Shown here: positions 8,861-19,957 of the stretch, in pieces
Layout of the letters: the number at the start of each line of letters is the position of its first letter
How positions within the stretch are numbered: position 1 is the stretch's first letter
DNA from: Rhodobacter maris
GTDB lineage: Bacteria; Pseudomonadota; Alphaproteobacteria; Rhodobacterales; Rhodobacteraceae
Assembly (NCBI RefSeq): GCF_900217815.1
Contig: NZ_OBMT01000006.1
Coordinates: forward strand, 124,001-188,000
Length of the DNA: 64,000 nt
Reading direction: 5' to 3'
Notes under the pieces: model-generated
Databases searched by the model: none
Seen by the model: only the letters and a program-made list of their open reading frames with translations
What the model was told of the DNA's origin: nothing
Made by a program: the position numbers and the translations under genes

Positions 8861-10056
8861 CAGCCGTCCTCCGGCCGCGCTGCGTCGCGGTGGAGTTCCG
8901 CGCTGACCTCGCCCAGAGCTGCGCTCAGCAGATCGTCGAGTGCAGTTTCGGCCAGGTCCTCGGCGATCTCGCGCGGCAGCGCCTGACGTAACTCTGCCAG
9001 AATCTCGCGTGCGGCTTGCCGAAAACCGGGTTCGGCCGTTTCGGCGCGCATCAGCCGGATCAGATCATCCGTTTGCGCCGCGGTGCCCGGGGCGCGGGGC
9101 GGATCGATGCGGCGCAGCTTGTCGATATGCACCTGATCGACATCCTCGCAGAGCGCTGCCGCGAGCGCTGCAAGCTCCGCCTCGCTCTGCTTCGCACTCG
9201 CAAGCGTGAGCCGCAGCGCGGTTTCCTGCGCCGGGCTCTGCGCGGCCAGAAGGGCGTCACGCACCGCCTGCGCGCGTTCGCTCTGGTCGGCGCAGCCGCT
9301 CAGATCGGGCCGGGCCTCGACGAAGCGCAGCCGCGCGACGGGATGCCAGACAAGCTCCGGCGGGCCCTCCCCGAGCGTGACGAGCGCCACAGAGCCGCCG
9401 TGGCGCTCCCCAAAATGGCGCGGCTGGGGAATGCCGGGCATCACGGCGAGCACATCGCCCGCGCGGCGCGCAAAGGGCGCATGGATATGGCCAAGACACC
9501 ACAGGTTGTAGCCCTGTGCCATCAGCGCGGCCTCGGCGCAGGGGGCATAGGGATCATGGCCCGGCGCGCCTTCCAGCGAAGTATGCATGAGCCCGACATT
9601 GCGCCGCCCCGGGCTCGGCGGCGGATAGTCCGGCAAGAAGCTTGCCTGCTGATGGCCCCTCTCGAAGGAGAGGCCATGAAAGGCGACCCCGCCGATCTCG
9701 ACCGTGGGGCGGGCGCGTTCGAGCAGGTGGATTTTCGGGCCGAGCGCCCCCTGCGCCGCATGGTCGAGCAGCGCATCGTGATTGCCGCGGATCAGCACCG
9801 TCTCGACCCCGGCCGCCGCGGCGCGGGCGAGTTGCGCGATCAGAAAGGCACGGATTTTCAGATCCGGCTCGGCACTGTCGAACACATCGCCCGCAAGTAC
9901 GAGCACATCGACCCGCTCCGAGATCGCCAGTGCAACGATATCGGACAGGCTGTCGCGGCTTGCCTGCCTGAGGCTTGCGCCCAGCACCGGGTTGCGCAAT
10001 GCCGCCGAGCGGATCGGCGCGCCCAGATGGATATCGGCGGTGACAAGAAGGCGCAT
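8860..10056 (-). CDS. YhaO/SbcD-like DNA repair metallophosphoesterase
   Basis: Calcineurin-like nuclease of the Mre11/SbcD/YhaO type, 398 residues. Metal-binding motifs are in order: DIHLG (Asp8, His10), GDVFD (56-60), GNHD (91-94), a lone His in LMHTS and GHIHA. The C-terminal third is helical and probably docks onto the ATPase encoded next. I chose the ATG at 10056 because RLLVTADIHLG begins the domain directly; an in-frame ATG at 10098 would add 14 residues that match nothing and has no better ribosome site. It overlaps the ATPase gene by the ATGA at its end, so the pair is co-translated. Confidence 0.87.
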   Translation of the reverse strand: MRLLVTADIHLGAPIRSAALRNPVLGASLRQASRDSLSDIVALAISERVDVLVLAGDVFDSAEPDLKIRAFLIAQLARAAAAGVETVLIRGNHDALLDHAAQGALGPKIHLLERARPTVEIGGVAFHGLSFERGHQQASFLPDYPPPSPGRRNVGLMHTSLEGAPGHDPYAPCAEAALMAQGYNLWCLGHIHAPFARRAGDVLAVMPGIPQPRHFGERHGGSVALVTLGEGPPELVWHPVARLRFVEARPDLSGCADQSERAQAVRDALLAAQSPAQETALRLTLASAKQSEAELAALAAALCEDVDQVHIDKLRRIDPPRAPGTAAQTDDLIRLMRAETAEPGFRQAAREILAELRQALPREIAEDLAETALDDLLSAALGEVSAELHRDAARPEDG

Positions 10057-10115
10057 CGGATCCAGCGGTTGCGAGAACTTGCGCCAGTATGGAAGCAAGC
10101 CTCGGGCGAGGCAAT

Positions 10116-10141
10116 GGGCCGGGCGCGAAGACGCCCGGCCC
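10116..10141 (-). other. GC hairpin downstream of rsgA
   Basis: A perfect 10-bp stem pairs 10116-10125 with 10132-10141 around a six-base loop. It lies just after the rsgA stop codon on the minus strand and ahead of the nuclease gene. Without a T-tract it may be a processing or pausing site rather than a full terminator. Confidence 0.5.
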
Positions 10142-10146
10142 GGAGC

Positions 10147-11181
10147 TCAAACGTCGCGGCGGCGGGCCTTTTCGCGGCTCGCATGGCGGGTCATGCGGCC
10201 AAAGGCGCGGTCGCGGGCATGGGCCTCCGCGAGGGTCTCGGAGTTGTAGCGATCCTCCCGGTCAAGCTTTTGCCAGCGGGTGAGCCGCTCCGGGGCGAGC
10301 TGCCCTTCGGCAATCGCGGCCTGCACCGCGCAGCCCGGCTCATGCGCGTGGCGGCAATCGGCAAAGCGGCAGGTTGCGGCGAGCGCGGTGATATCGTCGA
10401 AGGTCGCGGCGACGCCTTCTCCCGCATCGCTCAGCCGCAACTCCCGCATGCCGGGCGTGTCGATCAGCCAGCCGCCTGCGGGCATCGCTAAAAGATGACG
10501 CGCGGTGGTGGTGTGGCGCCCCTTCGCATCATTTTCGCGGATGCCTGCCGTCGCCGCGGCGCCCCCCGTGAGCGCATTGGCGAGCGTAGTCTTGCCCACG
10601 CCCGAAGAGCCGAGCAGCGCCACCGTCTGCCCCGACCCGCACCAATCGGCCAGCGCCGCGCCGGGGGCGCGTGCATCGATCTGGCAGCAGGCCACGCGCG
10701 GGTCGATGGCGGCGGCGCGCGCGCTCCAGGCCTCTGGTTCGGCGCTCAGATCGGCCTTGGTGAGCACGAAAACGGGCCTCACCCCCGCGCTTCGCGCCAG
10801 TGCAAGGTAGCGCTCGAGCCGGGCGGGGTTGAAATCGGCATTGCAGGAGGTGGTGATGAAGAGCGTGTCCACATTTGCCGCAATCAGTTGGCGCGCGGCC
10901 CCGGTGCCCGCGGCGCGGCGCGCCAGCAGGCTGCGCCGCTCCAGCGGGCGGATCAGCCGCGTGCCATCCGAGAGCCCCCAATCGCCCACGGCCAGCGCCG
11001 CGGTGGTGCCCTGCGCGGGCGGGAGCAGGCTTTGCGCGCCGCCTGGCGTGCGCACGTCGAGCCGGTTGCGATGCACCGCCGCGATGCGGCAGGGGGTGAG
11101 GGTGGCAAGCTCTTCGAGCGAGAGCTGGCGCATGAAGTCAGCAGCCCAGCCGAGCGCGGCGAGCGTGAGCGTGTCGGTCAA
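10147..11181 (-). CDS. rsgA: Ribosome small-subunit GTPase RsgA
   Basis: Circularly permuted GTPase that checks late 30S subunit assembly. The motif order is the permuted one: TKAD (141-144), P-loop GSSGVGKTT (191-199), GRHTTT (221-226) and DTPGM (241-245). A zinc motif CRFADCRHAHEPGC (271-284) precedes a basic C-terminal tail. An N-terminal OB-fold occupies about 30-85. No ATG fits. The TTG at 11181 is preferred because GAGGAT lies seven bases upstream and MTDTLTLAALGW resembles the family start; a GTG at 11202 would add seven residues. It is expected to act on the ribosome in the cytoplasm. Confidence 0.9.
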   Translation of the reverse strand: MTDTLTLAALGWAADFMRQLSLEELATLTPCRIAAVHRNRLDVRTPGGAQSLLPPAQGTTAALAVGDWGLSDGTRLIRPLERRSLLARRAAGTGAARQLIAANVDTLFITTSCNADFNPARLERYLALARSAGVRPVFVLTKADLSAEPEAWSARAAAIDPRVACCQIDARAPGAALADWCGSGQTVALLGSSGVGKTTLANALTGGAAATAGIRENDAKGRHTTTARHLLAMPAGGWLIDTPGMRELRLSDAGEGVAATFDDITALAATCRFADCRHAHEPGCAVQAAIAEGQLAPERLTRWQKLDREDRYNSETLAEAHARDRAFGRMTRHASREKARRRDV

Positions 11182-11493
11182 TGGAATATCCTCGCAAGAC
11201 ACTGAAAGACGGGCGCCAAAATGGCGCCGACGGCCGTCAGGGGGCGAGGCGGTCGCGGGTCAGCCCGTCAGAACGCCCCGGCCCGGAGGCTCACAAGATC
11301 CGACATATCCCCTCCTTGCAATGCGAATGCCCGATCCTACCCCGTTTCGCGCCTCAGGGCCAGCACCGGAACACCGCTCGCCCAGATCGGCTCAAAGCGC
11401 AGCCGTTCCCCTTCATCTTGCTGCAAATATCCTGGGGGGTCCGGGGGGCAACGCCCCCCGGCGGGTCGCTTCGGCCCTGCCGAAGCGAAAGAC
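11182..11493. other. Intergenic region rsgA-speB
   Basis: This 312-base gap holds no convincing gene. It contains a GGCGCC-aaaat-GGCGCC hairpin (11212-11228) in the leader of rsgA. Its right half is a compound palindromic repeat that follows the speB stop codon. The rsgA promoter presumably lies here but I could not pick a clear one. Confidence 0.6.
11411..11493 (-). repeat. Modular palindromic repeat, copy 1 (downstream of speB)
   Basis: Read from the speB stop on the minus strand: a 9-bp hairpin (11466-11474 with 11480-11488), CCCGC, then a 9-bp GC hairpin (11441-11449 with 11453-11461), a short C-run, and the tail AGGATATTTGCAGCAAGATG. The same modules in the same order recur at 46033-46088, and the second hairpin with the tail recurs at 55494-55538. 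It probably works as a 3' end or terminator-like element. Confidence 0.7.
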
Positions 11494-12459
11494 TCACCCC
11501 TCCCGCGTGCTCCGCGCATGGAAGATGAAACCAAGGAAGTTCAGGAGCACCTGGGCCGCAAGGATCTGGGTCGCGCCCGAGGGGTCGTAATCGGGGGCCA
11601 CCTCGACGAGGTCGATCCCCACCACCTCATGGCGCCTGGCCACACCCTGCAAGATCTCGAGCACCTCGTAATAGAGAAACCCGCCATGCGAGGGCGTGCC
11701 GGTGCCCGGCGCGATCGAGGGGCAAAACCCGTCGATGTCGATCGTGACATAGATCCGCGCGCCCTCGGGCAGCCGCGCCAGCACGCCTTCGGTGCCAAGC
11801 CGCCGCACCTGCCGCACGCTCAGAATATCGTCGCCCATCGCGCGCGCGGCCTCATAGCCGTCTTTCGCGGTCGAGGACACATTGCGGATGCCGAGCGCGG
11901 TGATGCCCTCCACATAGTCCTTTTCCGCCGCGCGCCGCATCGGGTTGCCATGGCCATGGCGCACGCCGTGGCGCACATCGACAAAATCCAGATGCGCATC
12001 GATCTGCAAAATATGGATCGGGCCCTGATCGTCAAAGGCGCGGATGCAGGGAATGTTGATCGAATGATCGCCGCCGATCACCACCGGCAGCGCGCCGGCC
12101 TTCAGCATCGCGCGCACCCCGGCCTCGATATTGGCATGGCTCGCCTCGGTATCGGTATGAACGATGTCGGCATCGCCGATATCGACGATGCGCACGCTCT
12201 CGGGCAGATAGGTCGCATCATCCTCATGGTCATAAGCGCCGGCATGGCCAAAGGAAAAGAGCGTCGAGGCCTCGCGCACCGCGCGCGGGCCAAAGCGCGC
12301 GCCCGCCCGGAACTGGGTGCCAAAATCGAAAGGCGCGCCCATCACCGCGACATCGGCCTCGATCTTCGTCCAATCCGCCACATAGGGCCGCTTGCCGAAT
12401 GTGGAAATGCCGACGAAGGGCAGGTTCAGCCGCCCCGTCTCATAGCCGTGTTGCGCCAT
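11494..12459 (-). CDS. speB: Agmatinase-family ureohydrolase
   Basis: Binuclear-metal ureohydrolase of 321 residues, probably hydrolysing agmatine to putrescine and urea in polyamine synthesis. Metal ligands are in the usual places: GGDHS (His132), DAHLDF (Asp154, His156, Asp158) and DID (Asp241, Asp243). The block after the last aspartates reads GFCP where the family usually has LDP or FDP, leaving both metal aspartates intact. The start at 12459 follows AAGGAGATC. A guanidino substrate other than agmatine is possible, because this family includes guanidinobutyrase and guanidine hydrolase. The gene stands alone and its 3' end carries a compound hairpin repeat. Confidence 0.87.
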   Translation of the reverse strand: MAQHGYETGRLNLPFVGISTFGKRPYVADWTKIEADVAVMGAPFDFGTQFRAGARFGPRAVREASTLFSFGHAGAYDHEDDATYLPESVRIVDIGDADIVHTDTEASHANIEAGVRAMLKAGALPVVIGGDHSINIPCIRAFDDQGPIHILQIDAHLDFVDVRHGVRHGHGNPMRRAAEKDYVEGITALGIRNVSSTAKDGYEAARAMGDDILSVRQVRRLGTEGVLARLPEGARIYVTIDIDGFCPSIAPGTGTPSHGGFLYYEVLEILQGVARRHEVVGIDLVEVAPDYDPSGATQILAAQVLLNFLGFIFHARSTREG

Positions 12460-12465
12460 CTCTGA

Positions 12466-15072
<2,607 letters not shown>

Positions 15073-15096
15073 TCCGCGCCGCTTGCGGGCATCGCG

Positions 15097-15132
15097 AAAG
15101 GCCGGGGCGCGCGGGCGCGCCCCGGCCTTTAC
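15097..15132 (+). terminator. Terminator after guaB
   Basis: A long perfect GC stem (about 15100-15111 with 15116-15127) is followed by a short T-tract (TTTACATTT). It lies 25 bases after the guaB stop codon. Confidence 0.75.
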
Positions 15133-15400
15133 ATTTGGCGGACCGGTGGCAAACCGGGCGGGCCGCCGGCGCCAGCGCCGGTGACGGGGGGCGCGGCAAG
15201 AGCGGTCTGCCCCCCCCCGCCAGCGCTGCGGCATCATGCCGGATTTACGAAAAAAGCGATGCTGCATCTGCACCTGTCTCGCCCCTGAAACAGGTGAGGC
15301 ATGTCCGTGGCACAAACCGGCTATGCAAGAATCGCGAAGGGGCGCACTCTCTGAGCATCAACTTGCCCCGGGAGGGGGCCTGACCATCAGGGAGGAAACG
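15133..15400. other. Intergenic region upstream of aldehyde dehydrogenase
   Basis: This gap contains a GC palindrome near 15170-15185, a run of nine Cs (15210-15218), and the element CGATGCTGCATCTGCA at 15257-15272 that recurs upstream of the phasin gene. No confident core promoter or small gene was found. Confidence 0.55.
15257..15272 (+). promoter_or_regulatory. Candidate operator shared with phasin promoter
   Basis: CGATGCTGCATCTGCA differs at one base from the sequence at 43702-43717 upstream of the phasin gene, and both follow an A-rich stretch. It contains TGCA-TC-TGCA. The known PhaR consensus in Paracoccus and Rhodobacter is CTGC-N3/4-GCAG, and this is only a partial match. Confidence 0.4.
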
Positions 15401-16927
15401 ATGGCCAACGACATGCCGCACGCATTCAACGGGGTGATGGTGTCGCCCTTCAAGCCGCGCTACGAGAATTTCATCGGCGGCAAATGGACCCCGCCGGTGA
15501 GCGGCCAGTATTTCGACAACATCACGCCGATCACCGGCGAGAAAGTGTGTGAAGTGGCGCGCTCGGGCGCGGCCGATGTCGAACTCGCCCTCGATGCTGC
15601 CCATGCCGCGAAGGGCGAATGGGGCACCACCTCGGCCGCGCATCGCTCGAATGTGCTGCTGAAGATCGCCGACCGGCTCGAGGAAAACCTCGAATTGCTC
15701 GCCGCCGCCGAAACCTGGGACAACGGCAAGCCGATCCGGGAGACCACCGCCGCGGACATCCCGCTGTCGGTCGACCATTTCCGCTATTTCGCGGGGGTGC
15801 TGCGCGGGCAGGAAGGCTCGATGTCGGAGATCGACAACGACACCGTCGCCTATCATTACCATGAGCCGCTCGGTGTGGTGGGCCAGATCATCCCGTGGAA
15901 CTTCTCGATCCTGATGGCGGCCTGGAAACTGGCGCCGGCGCTTGCGGCGGGCAACTGCATCGTGCTCAAACCCGCCGAGCAGACCCCGGCCGCGATCATG
16001 GTGCTGATTGACGTGATCAAGGATCTGCTGCCGCCCGGCGTTCTCAACATCGTCAACGGCATGGGCCCCGATGTCGGCGCGCCGCTGGCCCGCTCCACGC
16101 GCATCGCCAAGATCGCCTTCACCGGCTCGACCGAGACCGGCCGCAAGATCATGCAATATGCGACCGAAAACCTCATTCCGGTGACGCTGGAGCTTGGCGG
16201 CAAGTCGCCGAACATCTTCTTCTCGGACGTGATGGCGAAGGATGACGCCTTCCTCGACAAGGCGGTCGAAGGCTTCGTGCTCTTTGCCTTCAACCAGGGC
16301 GAGGTCTGCACCTGCCCCTCGCGTGCGCTCATTCAGGAGGACATCTACGAAGAGTTCATCGCGCGCTGCATCGCCCGCGTTCAGGCGATCAAGCAGGGCG
16401 ACCCGCGCTTGATGGAGACGATGGTCGGCGCGCAGGCGAGCCAGGAGCAGCAGGACAAGATCATGTCCTACCTGACGATCGGCCGCGAAGAGGGCGCGCA
16501 AGTGCTCTGTGGCGGTGATGCGGCGCGTCTTGGCGGCGACCTTTCGAACGGCTTTTACATCCAGCCGACGATCCTCAAAGGCCACAACAAGATGCGTGTG
16601 TTCCAGGAAGAAATCTTTGGCCCGGTCGTTTCGGTCACCACCTTCAAAGACGAGGACGAGGCGCTCCATATCGCCAATGACACGATGTACGGCCTCGGCG
16701 CCGGCGTCTGGTCGCGCGACATCAACACCTGCTACCGCTTTGGCCGCCACATTCAGGCGGGCCGCGTCTGGGTCAACAACTACCATGCCTACCCGGCGCA
16801 TGCGGCCTTTGGGGGCTACAAGCAATCCGGCATCGGCCGCGAGACCCACAAGATGATGCTCGATCACTATCAGCAAACCAAGAATATGCTGGTCAGCTAC
16901 AACCCGAACAAGCTGGGCTTCTTCTGA
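15401..16927 (+). CDS. NAD+-dependent aldehyde dehydrogenase (AldB/ExaC type)
   Basis: Cytoplasmic aldehyde dehydrogenase of 508 residues, most like the acetaldehyde dehydrogenases AldB and ExaC (AcoD) that oxidise short-chain aldehydes to acids. Seen are the cofactor segment [50 protein letters not shown] with the general-base Glu264, and [12 protein letters not shown] with the nucleophile at Cys303. The C-terminal block [15 protein letters not shown] is also typical. The start is set by GGAGGAAACG immediately upstream. The gene stands alone, with its own 270-base upstream region and a hairpin downstream. A role in ethanol or acetoin catabolism is plausible but not shown by context. Confidence 0.92.
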   Translation: MANDMPHAFNGVMVSPFKPRYENFIGGKWTPPVSGQYFDNITPITGEKVCEVARSGAADVELALDAAHAAKGEWGTTSAAHRSNVLLKIADRLEENLELLAAAETWDNGKPIRETTAADIPLSVDHFRYFAGVLRGQEGSMSEIDNDTVAYHYHEPLGVVGQIIPWNFSILMAAWKLAPALAAGNCIVLKPAEQTPAAIMVLIDVIKDLLPPGVLNIVNGMGPDVGAPLARSTRIAKIAFTGSTETGRKIMQYATENLIPVTLELGGKSPNIFFSDVMAKDDAFLDKAVEGFVLFAFNQGEVCTCPSRALIQEDIYEEFIARCIARVQAIKQGDPRLMETMVGAQASQEQQDKIMSYLTIGREEGAQVLCGGDAARLGGDLSNGFYIQPTILKGHNKMRVFQEEIFGPVVSVTTFKDEDEALHIANDTMYGLGAGVWSRDINTCYRFGRHIQAGRVWVNNYHAYPAHAAFGGYKQSGIGRETHKMMLDHYQQTKNMLVSYNPNKLGFF

Positions 16928-16948
16928 TCCCTCCCCGCCCGGCTTTTT

Positions 16949-16977
16949 GGCCGCTTCCCTTGCGGGGGGCGGCCTTT
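16949..16977 (+). terminator. Probable terminator after aldehyde dehydrogenase
   Basis: GGCCGC (16949-16954) pairs with GCGGCC (16969-16974) around a 14-base loop, followed by TTT. An alternative stem (CCGC with GCGG) lies inside. It is a modest terminator. Confidence 0.5.
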
Positions 16978-17083
16978 GGCGAATGAGGTCTGCGACATTG
17001 TGTCCATTGCGATACTTGCGCGCACCAATCCGATATTAGGGAAATCAGCCTAGGGTCTGCGCCATCTTGCTCAGGAGATCGCT

Positions 17084-19309
17084 ATGACCCTTCGCAAACA
17101 GATCCTGCTTTTACCTGTGGTTGCCGCTCTGATCGGCGTTGTTCTTGTGTCTGGCGGGATGGGTCTCGTTGGTCGGCAGACGATCGCCACGGCTTATGAA
17201 AACGAGCGCAAGGTCGCGGAAGAGACGCTGCGCCTCGCCCTGATCGCCAAGGAAACCGAAGCGCTCTCGATGGCGCGCGTCTTTGCCGGCATTCCCGCGC
17301 TGCAAGAGGCGCTCGCCCGGGGCGATGACAGGACGATCGAGGCGATGCTGACGCAGAGCTACACCGATCTGAAGGCCCAGACCGGGCTCAAGCAGTTGCA
17401 GTTCCACACGCCCCCCGCCACCTCGCTCATTCGGCTGCACAAGCTCGACAAGCGCGGCGACGATCTGAGCCCGTTCCGGCAGACCGTGGTCGATGCCAAC
17501 CGTGACCATATCTCGGTGATGGGGCTCGAGCGCGGCGTCGCGGGCGTGGGCGCGCGCGGCATTGCCGCGGTGAGCTGGCAGGGGGAACATGTCGGCACCG
17601 TCGAGGTGGGCTTCGACATGGATCAGAATTTCCTTGGCGAAATGGCCGCCAACACCGGCGATGTGTTCGAATATTATGTCGTGCCGAGCGCGGCGGTTGC
17701 CGCCTCGACCGGTGCGGAACTGGCCACGATCGAACGCAAGGCGGCGACCACGGAGGCGCCGCCGATGCTCGATGCCGATCAGATCGCACAGGTGATGGCG
17801 ACCGGCGCGGTCGATATCGAGCAGGATTTCGGCGGCGTGGCCCATGTTGGCCGGGCGATTGCGGTGAAGGATTTTGCTGGCAACGTCGCGGGAATTTATG
17901 TCGTGGCGGCGCCGAATGAGCTGGCGGCGCAGATGCAGGCCTCCGAGATCCGCATGATGAGTGCGGCCGTGGTCGCGGCGCTGGTGCTCGCACTTGGTTT
18001 TGCCTGGGGCTACGGGCGCCGGATCGTCAATTGCATCGCGCGGATGGCGCACACCACCCGCGCGATTGCCGAAGGGGGCACGGATGTGGAGGTGCAGGGA
18101 CTGCACCGCAGCGACGAGATCGGTGATATGGCACGCGCGCTGCAGGTGTTTCAGGCCAATCTCGCGGAAAACGCTCGCATGCAGGCCGTGCTGAAAGCTG
18201 AGGAAGCCGCGCTGCAGGCAGCGGAAGCGGCGCGGGCCGCGCAGGAAGTGCAAGCGCGGGCCGAGCGCGAACAGGCCGAGGCCGAGATGCAGGAGCGCCG
18301 CCGGCTGCGCGAGATCGCGGCGCAGGAAGAGGCGGCGCGTCAGGCCGCCGCGGCCGAGGCGCGGCTGGCCGATCAGGAACGCATCGTGACGATGCTGGGC
18401 AAGGGGCTGGAAGCGCTCGCGGAAGGCAATCTCGCCTATGCGATCACCGAGCCGCTGCCGGGCGATTACGACATCTTGCGGCAGAACTTCAACGCCGCGG
18501 TGACCCAGCTTTGCGCCGCGCTGTGCCAGATCGACGATACCGCGCTGCGCGTCGAGGCTGAGGCCGGGCGACTTGCGGGCGCCTCAAGTGCGCTTGCACA
18601 GAATGCCGAGCGCAATGCTGCCTCGCTCGAAGAGACGGCGGCCGCGTTGAACGAGCTCACGAGTTCGGTGTCCTCGGCGGCCGAGGGCGCGGTGACGGCG
18701 CGGCGCATGGCCGATACGGCGCGCAAGAATGCCGAGAACGGGGCGCAAGTGGTGCAGGATGCGGTGGCGGCGATGGCCGAGATCGAGACCTCGTCGGAAT
18801 CGATCTCGCGCATCACCCATGTGATCGAGGAAATCGCCTTCCAGACCAACCTTCTGGCGCTCAATGCCGGGGTGGAGGCGGCGCGGGCAGGCGAGGCGGG
18901 GCGCGGCTTTGCCGTGGTCGCCTCGGAGGTGCGGGCCTTGGCGCAGCGCGCTTCGGATGCGGCCCGCGAGATCTCCGAATTGATCTCCACCTCGACCAGT
19001 CAGGTGCAGGGCGGCGTGAAACTTGTCGGGCGCACCGGCACGGCCCTCAAGGAAATCCTGACTTCGGTGACGGATATCCACAGCCGGATGGGCGAGATCG
19101 CGTCTTCCGCCGAGGAACAGGCGCGCGGCATTGCCGAGATCAATGGCGCGGTGACGCAGCTCGACCAGACAACCCAGCATATTGCCGAGATGACCGATCA
19201 GGCCGCCTCCTCGGGGCGTGCGCTGGCGGGCGAGGGTTCGGAGCTGCGCGAAACGGTGGAGAAATTCGACCTTTCGCGTGATGGCGCGGGCGCGGCAGAG
19301 GCCGCCTGA
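17084..19309 (+). CDS. Transmembrane methyl-accepting chemotaxis protein
   Basis: Chemoreceptor of 741 residues that should signal to CheA/CheW. It has one membrane helix at about 7-30, a periplasmic double-Cache-like sensor (about 35-288, with the block HTPPATSLIRLHKLDKRGDD), a second helix at about 292-310 and a HAMP domain to about 364. A 70-residue Ala/Glu/Arg-rich coiled coil (365-435) follows, then a second HAMP-like segment (436-490) and a signalling hairpin. The highly conserved tip EEIAFQTNLLALNAGVEAAR starts near 582. The C-terminus lacks an obvious CheR/CheB tether pentapeptide. The long helix between HAMP units is typical of many alphaproteobacterial receptors. The ligand is unknown. 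Confidence 0.9.
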   Translation: MTLRKQILLLPVVAALIGVVLVSGGMGLVGRQTIATAYENERKVAEETLRLALIAKETEALSMARVFAGIPALQEALARGDDRTIEAMLTQSYTDLKAQTGLKQLQFHTPPATSLIRLHKLDKRGDDLSPFRQTVVDANRDHISVMGLERGVAGVGARGIAAVSWQGEHVGTVEVGFDMDQNFLGEMAANTGDVFEYYVVPSAAVAASTGAELATIERKAATTEAPPMLDADQIAQVMATGAVDIEQDFGGVAHVGRAIAVKDFAGNVAGIYVVAAPNELAAQMQASEIRMMSAAVVAALVLALGFAWGYGRRIVNCIARMAHTTRAIAEGGTDVEVQGLHRSDEIGDMARALQVFQANLAENARMQAVLKAEEAALQAAEAARAAQEVQARAEREQAEAEMQERRRLREIAAQEEAARQAAAAEARLADQERIVTMLGKGLEALAEGNLAYAITEPLPGDYDILRQNFNAAVTQLCAALCQIDDTALRVEAEAGRLAGASSALAQNAERNAASLEETAAALNELTSSVSSAAEGAVTARRMADTARKNAENGAQVVQDAVAAMAEIETSSESISRITHVIEEIAFQTNLLALNAGVEAARAGEAGRGFAVVASEVRALAQRASDAAREISELISTSTSQVQGGVKLVGRTGTALKEILTSVTDIHSRMGEIASSAEEQARGIAEINGAVTQLDQTTQHIAEMTDQAASSGRALAGEGSELRETVEKFDLSRDGAGAAEAA

Positions 19310-19323
19310 TCCGCGAAGACAAA

Positions 19324-19350
19324 GAGGGGCGCCTTCGGGCGCCTCTCCTG
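19324..19350. terminator. Hairpin terminator between convergent genes
   Basis: A 10-bp stem with one G-T wobble (19324-19333 with 19338-19347) has a TTCG loop. It lies between the convergent chemoreceptor and UPF0114 genes and could serve both strands. T-tracts are short on both sides. Confidence 0.7.
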
Positions 19351-19352
19351 TT

Positions 19353-19892
19353 TCAGTGCAGCTTCTCGGCGTTTTGATATTTTGCGTTTTTCTTCAGCGT
19401 CTTGGCATGGTTCGAGATCCAGTCCATCGCCGCCAGAAGCACGCCAGAGACGACAAAGACCAGATGGATCGTGATCATCCAGATGATCTTTTCTTTCGGG
19501 TATTTGTCGAGATCCATGAACACCTTGAGCAGGTGGATCCCCGAAATCGCCACGATCGAGGCGACGAGTTTCAGCTTCAGCGTCGAGAAATCGACCTCGC
19601 CCTGCCAGTCCGGCCGGTCCTCGTGGTCGGCAGTGTCCATGCGCGAGACGAAATTCTCGTAGCCAGAGAAGATCACGATCAGGAGCAGGTTTGCCGCAAG
19701 GCTCAGGTCGATCAGCGAGAGTGCACCCATCACCGCGTGGTCGACATCGAGCTGCGGGATTTCGAGGATGAAGTGGTAAAGCTCGAGCATGAAGGCCCAG
19801 AGCAGGATGGCGAGTGTGCCGACAAGGCCCAGATACATCGGCGCCATCAGCCAGCGGCTGGCAAACAGTACCCGTTCGATTGCGCGTTCCAT
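19353..19892 (-). CDS. UPF0114 (YqhA/TIGR00645) membrane protein
   Basis: Small inner-membrane protein of 179 residues with four predicted helices (about 12-38, 55-80, 108-128 and 134-160). Features typical of the family include RVLFASRWLMAPMYLGL near the N-terminus, SLIDLSLAANLLLIVIFSGYENFVSR in the middle and the acidic loop HEDRPDWQGEVDFSTLK. The function of the family is not established. It is a single-gene unit, convergent with the chemoreceptor and followed by a shared hairpin. The ATG at 19892 has only a weak GGGGAT ribosome site. Confidence 0.88.
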   Translation of the reverse strand: MERAIERVLFASRWLMAPMYLGLVGTLAILLWAFMLELYHFILEIPQLDVDHAVMGALSLIDLSLAANLLLIVIFSGYENFVSRMDTADHEDRPDWQGEVDFSTLKLKLVASIVAISGIHLLKVFMDLDKYPKEKIIWMITIHLVFVVSGVLLAAMDWISNHAKTLKKNAKYQNAEKLH

Positions 19893-19957
19893 GAAAATCC
19901 CCGGTCAGAATGGTGTGCCGCAGAGATAGCGGCCCACGGGGACGCTGCAAAGGGGGC

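Noticed and set aside
11181-11202. rsgA starting with GTG at 11202
   Set aside because: Possible but weaker: the TTG at 11181 has GAGGAT at good spacing and a family-like N-terminus.
15210-15218. Phase-variable run of nine Cs
   Set aside because: It is in a non-coding region about 180 bases before the gene, with no promoter spacer visible that it would alter.
15308-15325. Sigma54 promoter upstream of the aldehyde dehydrogenase
   Set aside because: TGGCAC is present, but the GC element is not at the required spacing (GG-N10-GC fails).
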